The position numbers and the translations under genes were made by a program. Of a stretch of 64,000 nucleotides of DNA, positions 47,603-56,082 are shown in pieces (the first letter of the stretch is position 1; every line of letters starts with the position of its first letter). The DNA is taken from positions 45,941 through 109,940 of the forward strand of contig JAGXGM010000032.1 of the NCBI GenBank assembly GCA_024636675.1, written 5' to 3'. Source of the DNA: Hydrogenophilales bacterium. GTDB lineage: Bacteria > Pseudomonadota > Gammaproteobacteria > Burkholderiales > Thiobacillaceae. The notes beneath the pieces are model-generated. The model did not search any database and had not been told where the DNA came from. It saw only the letters and a list, made by a program, of their open reading frames with translations.

Positions 47603-48343
47603 CTACTGAAAATCGCGTGCGAAACCGCGCAGGTCGAGCCCCCACTGCTTTGACAGACCCTCCAGCTTCGGCCGCACCGCATCGAGCTGCTTTGCTGCCC
47701 CTGGCTCAGCGAAGCCAAACACGATGACGTTTGTCTTGTCCTGCACCGGAATCCATCCGATTTCGCCATCGAACGCCCGCGTCAGGCGCGCAAAATACTC
47801 GGGGAATTCGCTATCGCGTCCCCATAGATTCACCACCAGCACCCCACCCGGTTTGAGCGCCCGCCGGCATGCCGCATAAAAGGTCTGGGTTGCCAGCGCC
47901 TCCACCTGGTTACCGGCGTCGAAACCGTCGAGCAGGATGACGTCGGCACTGGCGGGTTGCTGGCGCACATACAGGGCGCCGTCAGCCTCGACCACCCTGA
48001 GCACGTCGTCATCCGGCGGCAGCTCGAAATGCGTGCGCGCGGCGGCAATCACCCGCGGATCGATCTCCACCGCGGTAATGCGCGTCTGTGGCCGCTGCCG
48101 GCGGATGAATTTGGCGAGCGAGCCGCCGCCGAGGCCGATCATCAGCACTTCCTGCGGCATTGGATTGAACATCAGGAAACCCATCATCGCCCGGGTATAG
48201 GCCAACTCCAGATCCCACGGCCGGCTGATCCGCATCGCGCTCTGGATCGCGCGACTGCCCAGATGCAGCATCCGCATGCCGCGTTCCTCCGTCACTTCCA
48301 GCCCGTCGTCGGTGGCCCGGCGTTTCCCAAACTTCAAGCGCAT
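47603..48343 (-). CDS. Spermidine synthase-like methyltransferase-fold protein
   Basis: This 246-residue protein has the Rossmann aminopropyltransferase fold: LMIGLGGGSLAKFI, ITAVEIDPRVIAAAR, VVEADGALYVR and ILLDGFD. It starts directly with a short beta region (KFGKRRATDDGLEVTEERGMRMLHLGS). It lacks the complete N-terminal tetramer domain of classical SpeE, and the catalytic Asp pair cannot be confirmed, so true polyamine synthesis is uncertain. ATG 48343 is the start. The same frame continues open for 520 codons antisense to proS, which is composition-driven. It diverges from proS with 81 bases between. The decarboxylase 3 kb away may supply putrescine. Confidence 0.8.
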   Translation of the reverse strand: MRLKFGKRRATDDGLEVTEERGMRMLHLGSRAIQSAMRISRPWDLELAYTRAMMGFLMFNPMPQEVLMIGLGGGSLAKFIRRQRPQTRITAVEIDPRVIAAARTHFELPPDDDVLRVVEADGALYVRQQPASADVILLDGFDAGNQVEALATQTFYAACRRALKPGGVLVVNLWGRDSEFPEYFARLTRAFDGEIGWIPVQDKTNVIVFGFAEPGAAKQLDAVRPKLEGLSKQWGLDLRGFARDFQ

Positions 48344-48391
48344 TGCTGTCCTGTCCCAAAATCGAGCGCGAAAGATTACACGCCCACACGC

Positions 48392-48397
48392 TAAAAT
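48392..48397 (+). promoter_or_regulatory. Candidate -10 element for proS
   Basis: TAAAAT 27 bases before the proS ATG in the short divergent gap. The -35 is weak, and no Shine-Dalgarno precedes proS. Confidence 0.35.
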
Positions 48398-48424
48398 GCC
48401 GCTTTTCGTCCTGATTATTCCACC

Positions 48425-50167
48425 ATGCGCGCCACCCGCTTCTTCATTTCCACCACCAAGGAAGCCCCGTCCGAAGCCGAACTCGTCAGCCACAGGCTGA
48501 TGCTGCGTGCAGGCCTCATCAAGCGTCTGGGGTCGGGCCTGTATACCTGGATGCCGCTGGGGCTGCGCGTGCTGCGCCGGATCGAGGCGGTGGTGCGCGA
48601 GGAAATGAACCGTGCCGGCGCGATCGAGCTCCTGATGCCGGCGGTGCAGCCTGCCGAATTGTGGGAAGAAACCGGGCGCTGGGCGGTGTTCGGCCCGCAG
48701 ATGCTGAAGATCAAGGACCGCCACCAGCGCGATTTCTGTTTCGGCCCCACCCACGAGGAGGTCATCACCGACGTGGCGCGGCGCGAGATCAAGAGCTACC
48801 GGCAATTGCCAGTCAGCTTCTACCAGATCCAGATGAAGTTCCGCGACGAAATACGCCCCCGCTTCGGCGTCATGCGCGCGCGCGAATTCCTGATGAAAGA
48901 CGCCTATTCCTTCCACGCCAGCATGGACAGCCTCGCTGCCACCTACCTGACGATGTATGACGCCTACGCGCGCGTCTTCGGCCGGCTTGGGCTGACCTTC
49001 CGCGCGGTGAATGCCGACACCGGCGCCATCGGTGGCGCCGTCTCGCACGAATTCCATGTACTGGCCGATTCCGGCGAGGACCTGATCGCCTACTGTCCGG
49101 ATTCCGACTACGCCGCCAACGTCGAATTGGCCGAGGCGCTCGCCCCTGCGGCGCCGCGGGCCACGCCCCAGGAAGCAATGCGCGAGGTGGATACGCCGAA
49201 GCAGACCACGTGCGCGGACGTCGCCGCCCTGCTGGACATCCCGCTGACCCGCACCGTGAAGCTCATCGCCGGGATGATCAACGGCGGCGCCGGCGAACAG
49301 ATGGTCATTCTGCTGCTGCGCGGCGATCACATGCTCAATGAGGTCAAACTCGGCAAGCTGGACGGGTTCTCTGACTTCCGACTGGCGAACGAGGCCGAAA
49401 TCCGCGCAGCCTTCGATTGCCCACCCGGTTTCCTGGGACCGGTCGGCCTTGACCGCAGCCGGATCCGGGTCATCGCGGATCGTACGGTCGCTGCGATGAG
49501 CGATTTTGTCTGTGGTGCAAACAAGCCCAAATACCACCAGGCCGGCGTCAATTTCGGGCGCGACCTGCAGGAACCCGACTTTGTGGCCGATATAAGGAAT
49601 GTGATGTCCGGCGACCCCAGCCCCGATGGCCAGGGCACGCTGCAACTGTGCCGCGGCATCGAGGTCGGCCACGTGTTCCAGCTCGGCAACAAGTATTCGC
49701 AGGCAATGAACGCTACCTACCTGGACGAGGCTGGCAAGCCGCAGGCAATGGAGATGGGCTGTTACGGCATTGGCGTATCGCGCATCGTGGCCGCGGCCAT
49801 CGAGCAGCACCACGACGATCGCGGCATCATCTGGCCGGAAACCATGGCGCCCTTCTTGCTGGTGGTTGTGGCCATCGGCTACGGCAAGAGCGAGGCAGTT
49901 AGACATGCCGCCGATACGTTATATGCTGAACTGACTTCCGCCGGCATCGACGTGCTGCTGGATGACCGCGACGAGCGCCCCGGCGTGATGTTTGCCGACG
50001 CCGAACTGATCGGTATTCCGCATCGCGTCACGGTGGGCGAACGCGGCCTTACAGACGGCGTGATCGAATACCAGCCGCGCCGCGCCGCGCCGGGTCAAAG
50101 CGGCGAAGCACAAAAAATCGCGCTGGCCGATGCAACGGCATTTTTGACTGGATTGTTAGGAGGCTGA
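48425..50167 (+). CDS. proS: Prolyl-tRNA synthetase ProS
   Basis: ProS charges tRNA-Pro. The 580-residue protein is the bacterial type, with class II motif 1 ([17 protein letters not shown] region), motif 2 around [20 protein letters not shown], a YbaK-like editing insertion at about residues 225-385, motif 3 ([13 protein letters not shown]) and a C-terminal anticodon-binding domain. The start [19 protein letters not shown] fits the family. The transglycosylase gene follows after one base. Confidence 0.97.
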   Translation: MRATRFFISTTKEAPSEAELVSHRLMLRAGLIKRLGSGLYTWMPLGLRVLRRIEAVVREEMNRAGAIELLMPAVQPAELWEETGRWAVFGPQMLKIKDRHQRDFCFGPTHEEVITDVARREIKSYRQLPVSFYQIQMKFRDEIRPRFGVMRAREFLMKDAYSFHASMDSLAATYLTMYDAYARVFGRLGLTFRAVNADTGAIGGAVSHEFHVLADSGEDLIAYCPDSDYAANVELAEALAPAAPRATPQEAMREVDTPKQTTCADVAALLDIPLTRTVKLIAGMINGGAGEQMVILLLRGDHMLNEVKLGKLDGFSDFRLANEAEIRAAFDCPPGFLGPVGLDRSRIRVIADRTVAAMSDFVCGANKPKYHQAGVNFGRDLQEPDFVADIRNVMSGDPSPDGQGTLQLCRGIEVGHVFQLGNKYSQAMNATYLDEAGKPQAMEMGCYGIGVSRIVAAAIEQHHDDRGIIWPETMAPFLLVVVAIGYGKSEAVRHAADTLYAELTSAGIDVLLDDRDERPGVMFADAELIGIPHRVTVGERGLTDGVIEYQPRRAAPGQSGEAQKIALADATAFLTGLLGG

Positions 50168-50168
50168 C

Positions 50169-50804
50169 ATGAAGAAGACGACGCACATCGGATTGCTGAT
50201 CACCGCCCTGCTGCTGGCTCTGCCCGCCCAGGCGGGCAACCAGCGCGAAGAGGCCATGTCGGCCAATGTGCGTTCGTCCCTGCAGCGCGGACTGGCCGAC
50301 ACCGCGGTCACCCGCACGGCGTTTCGGCAGGTTGCGAATGAGACTGCCTGGCTGAATGAAATGTCGCGCCGGCTCGCCAAGCGCATCCCGGATGAGGCCG
50401 AACGGCTGGAATTTCTGACCACCCTGCACTGGGAGGCCTCACGCGCCGGGGTCGACCCACAACTGATGCTCGGCCTGATCCAAGTTGAAAGTGGCTTCCG
50501 CAAGTACGCGGTGTCGCCCGTGGGCGCGCGCGGCTATACGCAGGTGATGCCATTCTGGGTCAAGGCCATCGGCAACCCCGACCACAACCTGTTTCAGTTG
50601 CGGACCAATCTGCGCTACGGGGCGCTGATCCTGCGTCATTACATCGATATCGAACGCGGCGACTTGTTCCGTGCCCTGGGCCGCTACAACGGCAGCCTGG
50701 GCCGTCCGGAATATCCCAATCTTGTCGTTGGCGCGTGGAAACGCCACTGGGAGTATGCCCCCAGCACACAACCCGCCGACACGACCGTCGCATCACGCAA
50801 CTGA
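50169..50804 (+). CDS. Lytic transglycosylase, SLT domain
   Basis: This 211-residue secreted protein has a signal peptide (residues 1-22, ending AQA) and a C-terminal SLT domain with the catalytic Glu107 in GLIQVESGFRKYAVSPVGARG, then QVMPFW, NLRYGALILRHY and ALGRYNGSLG. Such enzymes cut peptidoglycan glycan strands to make 1,6-anhydro ends. No peptidoglycan-binding repeat is present, so it is a minimal MltC/MltE-like enzyme. It begins one base after the proS stop, suggesting a shared message. Confidence 0.9.
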   Translation: MKKTTHIGLLITALLLALPAQAGNQREEAMSANVRSSLQRGLADTAVTRTAFRQVANETAWLNEMSRRLAKRIPDEAERLEFLTTLHWEASRAGVDPQLMLGLIQVESGFRKYAVSPVGARGYTQVMPFWVKAIGNPDHNLFQLRTNLRYGALILRHYIDIERGDLFRALGRYNGSLGRPEYPNLVVGAWKRHWEYAPSTQPADTTVASRN

Positions 50805-51229
50805 TCCCCGATTGGCAACGCCGTCCGCAATCGCGGCCTGACAAGCCCTGCGGAAAAACGCCATTACCCAACTACAGGGCACCATGGTCCCCGCGATCGG
50901 GCCGGCTTGAATATCCTGCGTACCTAGCGGGTTGAACCTGATTGTGATCGAAGGCCTTCGCGGCTTGTCCAGAAACCCTCTCCGGCACGCCCCCCGGACA
51001 AGGCAAGCCGTACGCCACTTTTGACCGTCACCCTGGCGAAATTTCAACCGGTCGTCACACATTCGTCATTTTCATCGCCGCTCATCCACGCCCCCCCGAC
51101 ACCGCAAACCGCGCTGCCAGCCGGCCGGACAGGCGACGAAGCGTGCCTCGCTTCCTGGCACAAGCCATGCTGGCGTCGAGAGCACAGGTGTTTAACCTGT
51201 ATCACGATAACGATACATTGGAGGCAACC
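50805..51229. other. 425-base gap before the 51230 gene
   Basis: No protein-like frame or RNA gene was recognised. A hairpin of seven perfect pairs (CTTGTCC 50964-50970 with GGACAAG 50996-51002) and a weaker CGATTG/CAATCG pair just after the transglycosylase stop (about 50810-50835) may end that transcript. The 3' end holds the operator-like palindrome and ribosome site of the next gene. Confidence 0.5.
51198..51217. promoter_or_regulatory. Palindromic operator candidate before the 51230 gene
   Basis: TGTATC and GATACA form a perfect inverted pair around 8 bases, and TATC/GATA repeats nest within it. TTAACC about 16 bases before TACATT could be the promoter that it would block. It ends 2 bases before the GGAGG ribosome site. 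Confidence 0.4.
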
Positions 51230-51733
51230 ATGGACATGACAATGCAATTGTCCCGCACCGTTAAGGGGCAAGAAGAAATTTTCAACCTCGGCCACACCTT
51301 GCGGCCCAAACATCGGCAAATTCTGTTCAGCGTCGGCAACGGTATTTCGTTTGCCGAACTGCGCAGCAAGCTGCCCAACTGCGCCGAACTGGAAGGGATG
51401 GTGAACGATTTGCTGCAAAGCGGGTTCATCCAGGCCTTGCGCAACATGGCAACCTCCCAGGCCGCGCCCGTCACCCCACCTGCCATCCCGGTAACCCCGG
51501 CCGCCTCCACACTTTCTGCGGCAAGTCTGGAGGCGGGGCGCAGCCATGTTCTGGAATTCATGGCCGCACTGGTGGGAACCAAATCACCGGCCTATCGGCA
51601 GATGAGCGAGGTACAGGATCTGGCGGGCTTCAATGCGGTTCTGCCGATGTGCCGCAAGGTGATCGCCGCGGTGGCTTCGCCGCATCAGGCGGCAGAAATG
51701 GAAGCCGGTGCCATCAAACGCATGACCACCTGA
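51230..51733 (+). CDS. Unknown protein with winged-helix-like N-terminus
   Basis: I do not recognise this 167-residue protein. Residues 15-70 (EEIFNLGHTLRPKHRQILFS, then GISFAELRSKLP and MVNDLLQSGFIQAL) have the helix-turn-helix-wing rhythm seen in small regulators that sense how far a threshold is reached. Residues 77-100 are a Pro/Ala/Thr linker, and 101-167 are helical with EFMAALVGTKSPAYRQM. There is no signal peptide or membrane helix. ATG 51230 follows a strong GGAGG at 5 bases. The gene stands alone after a 425-base gap and converges on the HlyD-like gene. A self-repressing regulator is one inference, since a palindrome lies at the promoter. Confidence 0.65.
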   Translation: MDMTMQLSRTVKGQEEIFNLGHTLRPKHRQILFSVGNGISFAELRSKLPNCAELEGMVNDLLQSGFIQALRNMATSQAAPVTPPAIPVTPAASTLSAASLEAGRSHVLEFMAALVGTKSPAYRQMSEVQDLAGFNAVLPMCRKVIAAVASPHQAAEMEAGAIKRMTT

Positions 51734-51818
51734 CAAACGCACCGCGGAACGATACCGCGGGGCTGGCTCTGCCACGTCATTCGAGCCCCCGCTGAGTCAG
51801 CCGAGATAGCCCATCCGT
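51734..51818. other. Convergent gap with CCGCGG hairpin
   Basis: Two CCGCGG sites about 7 bases apart (near 51743-51761) can form a 6-pair stem between the convergent 51230 and HlyD-like genes. Without a T-run it is only a possible bidirectional end signal. Confidence 0.3.
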
Positions 51819-52331
51819 TCAGGGCTGGAAGACAACCAGCGGCTTCGGCTGGCAGTCCGCCGTCACCACGGTGCCCGGCCCGCCTGGCACCGAACTGACC
51901 ACCCCGTTAAACGGCGCCTTGAGTTCGGCATCGCTGAGGTTCTTTTTCGCAATCGCATGACGCGCATTGGCGCCCGAGAGGGCGGCCTTCGCCCGTGCGT
52001 GGCGCAACGTAGCCGCTTCAAGCTCACTGACCGACGACACGGTACGGTTGAACAGCTCCTCCGCCCGCGCCAGTTCGCGCCGGGCATCCGCCTCATCGGC
52101 ATCCGCGCGCGCCTGCTCCGCAGTCGCCTCATCGAGCCGGGCCTGCAGCACGGTCCTGTCGAGACGCAGCAGCACCGCGCCTTTTTTCACGCGTTGCCCG
52201 GGCTTCACCAGGACTTCCTCGACCACGCCGGACACGCGAGTGGTGAGTTCCACCTTGTCTGCCGCCCATAGCGAGCCTGCCGATCCCAGACCAAACCCGA
52301 CCAGTGCGATCGCCACAATGCGCTGTTTCAT
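51819..52331 (-). CDS. Miniature HlyD/MFP-type periplasmic adaptor
   Basis: This 170-residue exported protein has a signal peptide (1-23, ending LWA). One half of a lipoyl/barrel-sandwich domain (VSGVVEEVLVKPGQRVKKG, 33-51) is followed by a coiled-coil hairpin (about 60-131, Ala/Arg/Glu-rich) and the second lipoyl half (AELKAPFNGVVSSVPGGPGT, 135-154). It stops there: the beta-barrel and membrane-proximal domains that make usual adaptors 300-400 residues long are missing, with no sign of a frameshift. The ATG shares one base with the TolC stop (TAATG), so the pair is coupled. It would bridge to a TolC tunnel, but the inner-membrane pump is not in this cluster. Confidence 0.82.
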   Translation of the reverse strand: MKQRIVAIALVGFGLGSAGSLWAADKVELTTRVSGVVEEVLVKPGQRVKKGAVLLRLDRTVLQARLDEATAEQARADADEADARRELARAEELFNRTVSSVSELEAATLRHARAKAALSGANARHAIAKKNLSDAELKAPFNGVVSSVPGGPGTVVTADCQPKPLVVFQP

Positions 52332-53596
52332 TACGGTGCTCCCTCAACAGGCGGCAGGCTGCCGCCGGACAATGCTTCCAGCCGCGCCAGCGCCAGCGCC
52401 AAACGGTATTCCATCTGTTTGCGACGCAGTTGCGCCGCCTGGGTTTCCGCCATGCTGTTCCCCAGATTGGTTTTCAGTTCGAGCTCGTACTCGGCCCGCG
52501 CGCGCTCCAGCGCCCAGTCGCGATACTCCACCTGCTTGTCAGCGGCGGCGATGCCACTGCCGCGCAACCAGTCGATCTCCTGCAGGGTGGCGAGAAGCGA
52601 GTCCGCAAGATCGAGTTTGAGTTTTTCCAGCTCGGCAGCGCGGCGTGCCTTCTGTGCCAGCTCGCGCGCCGCCCGTGCATCCACCCGGCCGCCCTGATAA
52701 AGCGGGATATTGAATACCAGCCCGGCGCTCAGTTCATCGCGGGTGGTCGATTCGCGGCTATAGCCGCCGCCGATCACCTCGGCGTCGAGCGTCGGCCTGC
52801 GCTCGGCGCGAACCAGGGCAAGCCGCGCATCCGTAGCCGCAAGCTGTGCCTGCAAGGCCTGCACGCGCGGATTCTTCTGCATCACCCAAGGCAACAGCGA
52901 ATCGTATTCGGGCACCGGCCGGGCATTGCCCTGCAGGACAGGTTCGGCGAGGGTGGCCGGCAGCTTGTCCGGACGGTACATGGCGTGCGCAAGCTTCTGT
53001 CGGGTGCTGCGCATGCGTTGCAGACTGGCATTGCGGCGCTCGCGCCAGTCCTGGTAGAGCGCCTCCAGTCGCAACAGGTCGGGACGGTTGCCGATGCCCA
53101 CTTCAAAGCGCTCACGCGCTTTGTCCCAATCGAGATAGGCCACCGTCATGAATTCGTTGTCCGCGACGTACTGTTGATCGGCCAGCAGCACATCGAAATA
53201 ACGCGCCATGATGTCAATGCGGCGCAAGTTCTCGATATTGAGCAGGTCCGCCTGGCGTGCTGCGATTTCCTGGTCGGCCGCGGCGACAGCCTGGTCGGTT
53301 CGCCCGAAATCCAGCAAAGGCTTGCGCGCGACGATGCGACCGATATTGTCGGGCTTCCAGCCATCCTCCGGGCGGCGCCCAGTGCGCAGACTGCCGTCCA
53401 GAAACAGGCTGAAATCCTGGCGGCTCGCTGCCAGATCGCGATCGGCGCGGGACATTTCCAGATCACTCACAGCCAGGCGCCGGTCGGGATGGGCTGCGCT
53501 CACGGTCGCCAGCGCCTCGTCCAGCGTGATCCGTTCCGCCACTGCGGCGGTGGACAGCGCACACGCCAGCGCCATACTCCAGGCGGCGCGCTTCAT
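52331..53596 (-). CDS. TolC family outer-membrane efflux protein
   Basis: This 421-residue outer-membrane channel has a signal peptide (about residues 1-20) and the two long alpha-helical repeats of the TolC/OEP family, with ITLDEALATV at the start, a central RPDLLRLEALYQDWRERR and a second copy with RRAAELEKLKLDLADSLLAT. It is predicted to form a trimeric tunnel. Its ATG overlaps the thioredoxin-fold gene stop by 4 bases, and its stop overlaps the adaptor start by one, so the three are tightly coupled. The substrate is unknown. Confidence 0.88.
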   Translation of the reverse strand: MKRAAWSMALACALSTAAVAERITLDEALATVSAAHPDRRLAVSDLEMSRADRDLAASRQDFSLFLDGSLRTGRRPEDGWKPDNIGRIVARKPLLDFGRTDQAVAAADQEIAARQADLLNIENLRRIDIMARYFDVLLADQQYVADNEFMTVAYLDWDKARERFEVGIGNRPDLLRLEALYQDWRERRNASLQRMRSTRQKLAHAMYRPDKLPATLAEPVLQGNARPVPEYDSLLPWVMQKNPRVQALQAQLAATDARLALVRAERRPTLDAEVIGGGYSRESTTRDELSAGLVFNIPLYQGGRVDARAARELAQKARRAAELEKLKLDLADSLLATLQEIDWLRGSGIAAADKQVEYRDWALERARAEYELELKTNLGNSMAETQAAQLRRKQMEYRLALALARLEALSGGSLPPVEGAP

Positions 53597-54099
53597 TTAC
53601 CTAGCTTGTACTTGATGAAGGGCTGGCTTGCGTAGGCGCCCTCGGCAACAAACTGGCCGAGCAACAGAAATTCTTCCTTGTCCTTGGTGGGGCCGGTATG
53701 ACGCGCCACCAGCTTGCCGTCGAGGTCGAAGAACACGAGCGTGGGCGTGGCACGCACGCGGTGGCCGAAGGAAAATGCCTTTTCTGTGACCGGCTTGCCG
53801 TCGAAGCCGATCATTTCGGTGTCGCCATTGACGTCGATTGAATACACCAGAAACTTCGCGCGGTAGGCATCCTGCACGTCGGGCTGGTTGAGGATGGTGG
53901 TTTTCATGCGCTCGCAAAAGGGACAGGCATCCATCTCGAAGAAAAGGAAAATGCCCTGTTTGCCCTGCTTTCTGGCCTCCCGCAAATCGGCCTGCAGGTC
54001 ACCGAACTTGGGCTGGAAGAAATGGCTGGCGGGATCGCGCGTCTCTGCCCAGGCGGGCGTAGCCAGCATCAGGAAGAACGCGATAAAAAGTTGGCGCAT
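53593..54099 (-). CDS. Periplasmic thioredoxin-fold protein (SoxW-like)
   Basis: This 168-residue exported protein has a signal peptide (1-18, ending AWA), a thioredoxin fold with the redox pair Cys59-Pro-Phe-Cys62 in FEMDACPFCERMK, and a cis-proline segment ATPTLVFFDLDG. The length and the FLFFEMDACPFC context resemble SoxW/thiol-disulfide proteins of sulfur-oxidising bacteria; the exact role cannot be assigned. It lies between the TlpA-like gene (26 bases away) and tolC (4-base overlap). Confidence 0.85.
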   Translation of the reverse strand: MRQLFIAFFLMLATPAWAETRDPASHFFQPKFGDLQADLREARKQGKQGIFLFFEMDACPFCERMKTTILNQPDVQDAYRAKFLVYSIDVNGDTEMIGFDGKPVTEKAFSFGHRVRATPTLVFFDLDGKLVARHTGPTKDKEEFLLLGQFVAEGAYASQPFIKYKLGK

Positions 54100-54125
54100 G
54101 ACATTACCTCATATTGCAGAAAGCA

Positions 54126-54620
54126 TTATTTCTTCGCGCGGGCCGGCTTGCCGGCAATGTAACTTTCCACTGCCTCCTTGGTGATCAGGCCCACTTGCTG
54201 GGCCACCATTTTACCATTGGGGTTGAATAGATAAGTTGTTGGCAAGCCCTGCACCGGCCCGATCTGGCTCACGATCTGGGGGGTGCCCAGCACGATCGGG
54301 TATTCGACCAGCAGGCCCTCGGCAAAGTCGGTCACCTGCTTGGCGTTGCGGTAATCCATGGCGACTCCGATGACCACGAGGTTGTTTTTCTTGTTTTCGT
54401 GCAGGGCGATCAGGTCGGGGATTTCCTCCAGACAGGGTGGGCACCACGTCGCCCAGTAATTCACCAGCACCCATTTCCCCTTGTAGCCGGACAGGGAATG
54501 GGTCTTGCCATTGGTGTCGGTCACCTTGAAATCCGCGGCCTGCGCCGTCGAAACCATCAAGGCCAACAACAGCCCAGCCAGCCACATCGGATAAAATCGA
54601 ACGCTTTGTAACGTCTGCAT
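54126..54620 (-). CDS. TlpA-type thiol:disulfide protein
   Basis: This 164-residue exported or membrane-anchored thioredoxin-like protein has an N-terminal hydrophobic segment (about 11-28, ending AQA). The active site Cys60-Pro-Pro-Cys63 lies in NYWATWCPPCLEE, and the fold ends GLPTTYLFNPNGKMVAQ. TlpA/ResA-like proteins reduce periplasmic cysteines, for example in cytochrome c or copper-site assembly. It is the first gene of the redox/export cluster. Its start lies only 12 bases from the divergent lyase gene, so both promoters must lie inside coding sequence or in those few bases. Confidence 0.9.
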   Translation of the reverse strand: MQTLQSVRFYPMWLAGLLLALMVSTAQAADFKVTDTNGKTHSLSGYKGKWVLVNYWATWCPPCLEEIPDLIALHENKKNNLVVIGVAMDYRNAKQVTDFAEGLLVEYPIVLGTPQIVSQIGPVQGLPTTYLFNPNGKMVAQQVGLITKEAVESYIAGKPARAKK

Positions 54621-54632
54621 TACTTCTCCACC

Positions 54633-56033
54633 ATGAACGAATTTCGTACTGAGAAAGACTCGCTCGGCGAAGTCAAGGTTCCCGGGAACGCCTGGTATGG
54701 CGCACAGACCGCACGCGCGGTGGCCAATTTTCCCATTTCCGGCCGCCGCCCGGATAAGGATTTCGTACTAGCGCACGTGCGGATCAAACTTGCCGCCGCG
54801 CGCGCCAACTGCCAGCCGGGCTGGCTGCCCGAAGAAAAACGCGACGCCATCGCCGCTGCCTGCGAGAAAATTCTCGCCGGCGAGCATGGCGATGAATTCG
54901 TAGTCGACCGCTTCCAGGCCGGCGCCGGCACCAGCCACAACATGAACAGCAACGAAGTCATTGCCAACCTCGCCAACGTGGCACTGGGCGGGGAAAAAGG
55001 CGCCTACCAGCCGGTCAACCCCAACGACGACGTCAACATGGGGCAGTCGACCAACGACACCATTCCCACCGCGATCCGCCTCGCCGTTTTAGCCAAGCTG
55101 CCACGCCTGACCGCGGCAGTGCACGCGATGGCCGCGGAGTTTTCTCGCCTGGCCGAGCGCGAAAAGGATACGGTGAAATCCGGCCGCACCCACTTGCAGG
55201 ACGCAGTGCCGACCACGCTGGGCCAGGAATTCGCTGGCTATGCCTGGACGCTCGCCCGCTGCGCGTCCAGTCTGGACGCGGTGCGCCCGGCGCTGTGCGA
55301 GATCGGGCTGGGGGGTTCCGCCGCCGGCACCGGTCTCAACACCTCGCCCGACTACGCGGCGCGTGCCGCCGCCGAACTGGCCACGCTCACAGGTGAACCC
55401 ATCCGTGTCGGCCAACTGGTCGCGCAGATGCAGTCGATGAACGACCTCGCGCGGCTGTCGGGCGAGATCCGCAACCTCGCGCTGGAACTGACCCGCATCT
55501 CCAACGACCTGCGCCTGCTGGCTTCCGGCCCGCGCACCGGGCTCGGCGAAATCCAGCTGCCGCCGGTGCAACCGGGATCCTCCATCATGCCGGGCAAGGT
55601 CAACCCGGTGATGTTCGAAATGCTGAATCAGGTGTGCTTCCAGGTACTGGGACAGGACGCTGCCGTCTCCTACATGGTGCAGGCCGGGCAGATGGAGCTC
55701 AACGTGATGATGCCGGCGCTCGGCAGCGCCTTGTTCGACGCCATGGACTGGCTGACCAACGCGATGAATGCCGCTACCGAAAAGAACCTCAAGGGCATCG
55801 TCGTCAACCGCGAGCGCTGTGCTTTCTTCATCCACCAGAGCGTCGCGCTCGCTACCCTGCTCAACACGCAGATCGGCTATAACCAGGCCGCCGAAGTCGC
55901 CAAGGCGTCGGAGCATTCCGGGCGCCCGGTGCGCGACATCGTCGCCGAGCGCGGGCTGATGAGCGCAGCGGACTTCGATGCACTGGTTCTGGCCGCGGCG
56001 CACGGCGTGGGGAGCGGCGGCGGCGCCGGCTAA
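54633..56033 (+). CDS. Aspartase/fumarase family lyase, most like aspartate ammonia-lyase
   Basis: This 466-residue lyase has the signature GSSIMPGKVNP. It resembles aspartase more than class II fumarase: AGAGTSHNMNSNEV (not SGTQSNMN), QSTND in place of the QSSND of fumarases, and PGKVNPVMFEMLNQVCFQVLG like AspA. Aspartase would convert aspartate to fumarate and ammonia; fumarase activity cannot be ruled out. The C-terminus ends in a short Gly-rich tail. It is divergent from the TlpA-like gene by 12 bases and 49 bases before ylqF. Symbol withheld because the reaction is not certain. Confidence 0.85.
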   Translation: MNEFRTEKDSLGEVKVPGNAWYGAQTARAVANFPISGRRPDKDFVLAHVRIKLAAARANCQPGWLPEEKRDAIAAACEKILAGEHGDEFVVDRFQAGAGTSHNMNSNEVIANLANVALGGEKGAYQPVNPNDDVNMGQSTNDTIPTAIRLAVLAKLPRLTAAVHAMAAEFSRLAEREKDTVKSGRTHLQDAVPTTLGQEFAGYAWTLARCASSLDAVRPALCEIGLGGSAAGTGLNTSPDYAARAAAELATLTGEPIRVGQLVAQMQSMNDLARLSGEIRNLALELTRISNDLRLLASGPRTGLGEIQLPPVQPGSSIMPGKVNPVMFEMLNQVCFQVLGQDAAVSYMVQAGQMELNVMMPALGSALFDAMDWLTNAMNAATEKNLKGIVVNRERCAFFIHQSVALATLLNTQIGYNQAAEVAKASEHSGRPVRDIVAERGLMSAADFDALVLAAAHGVGSGGGAG

Positions 56034-56082
56034 GCCCGGACTAGTGGGATAATCCCGCCCTTTCCCCCGACCCCTCTACCCC

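Noticed and set aside
47603..49906. A 767-codon minus-strand open frame across proS
   Set aside because: Only the last 246 codons are a real protein. The rest is antisense to proS, has no recognisable domain and reflects high GC with strong third-position bias.
50805..51229. A small RNA or prophage remnant in the 425-base gap
   Set aside because: No integrase, att-like direct repeat, tRNA end or terminator-bounded hairpin set was found; only weak hairpins are visible.
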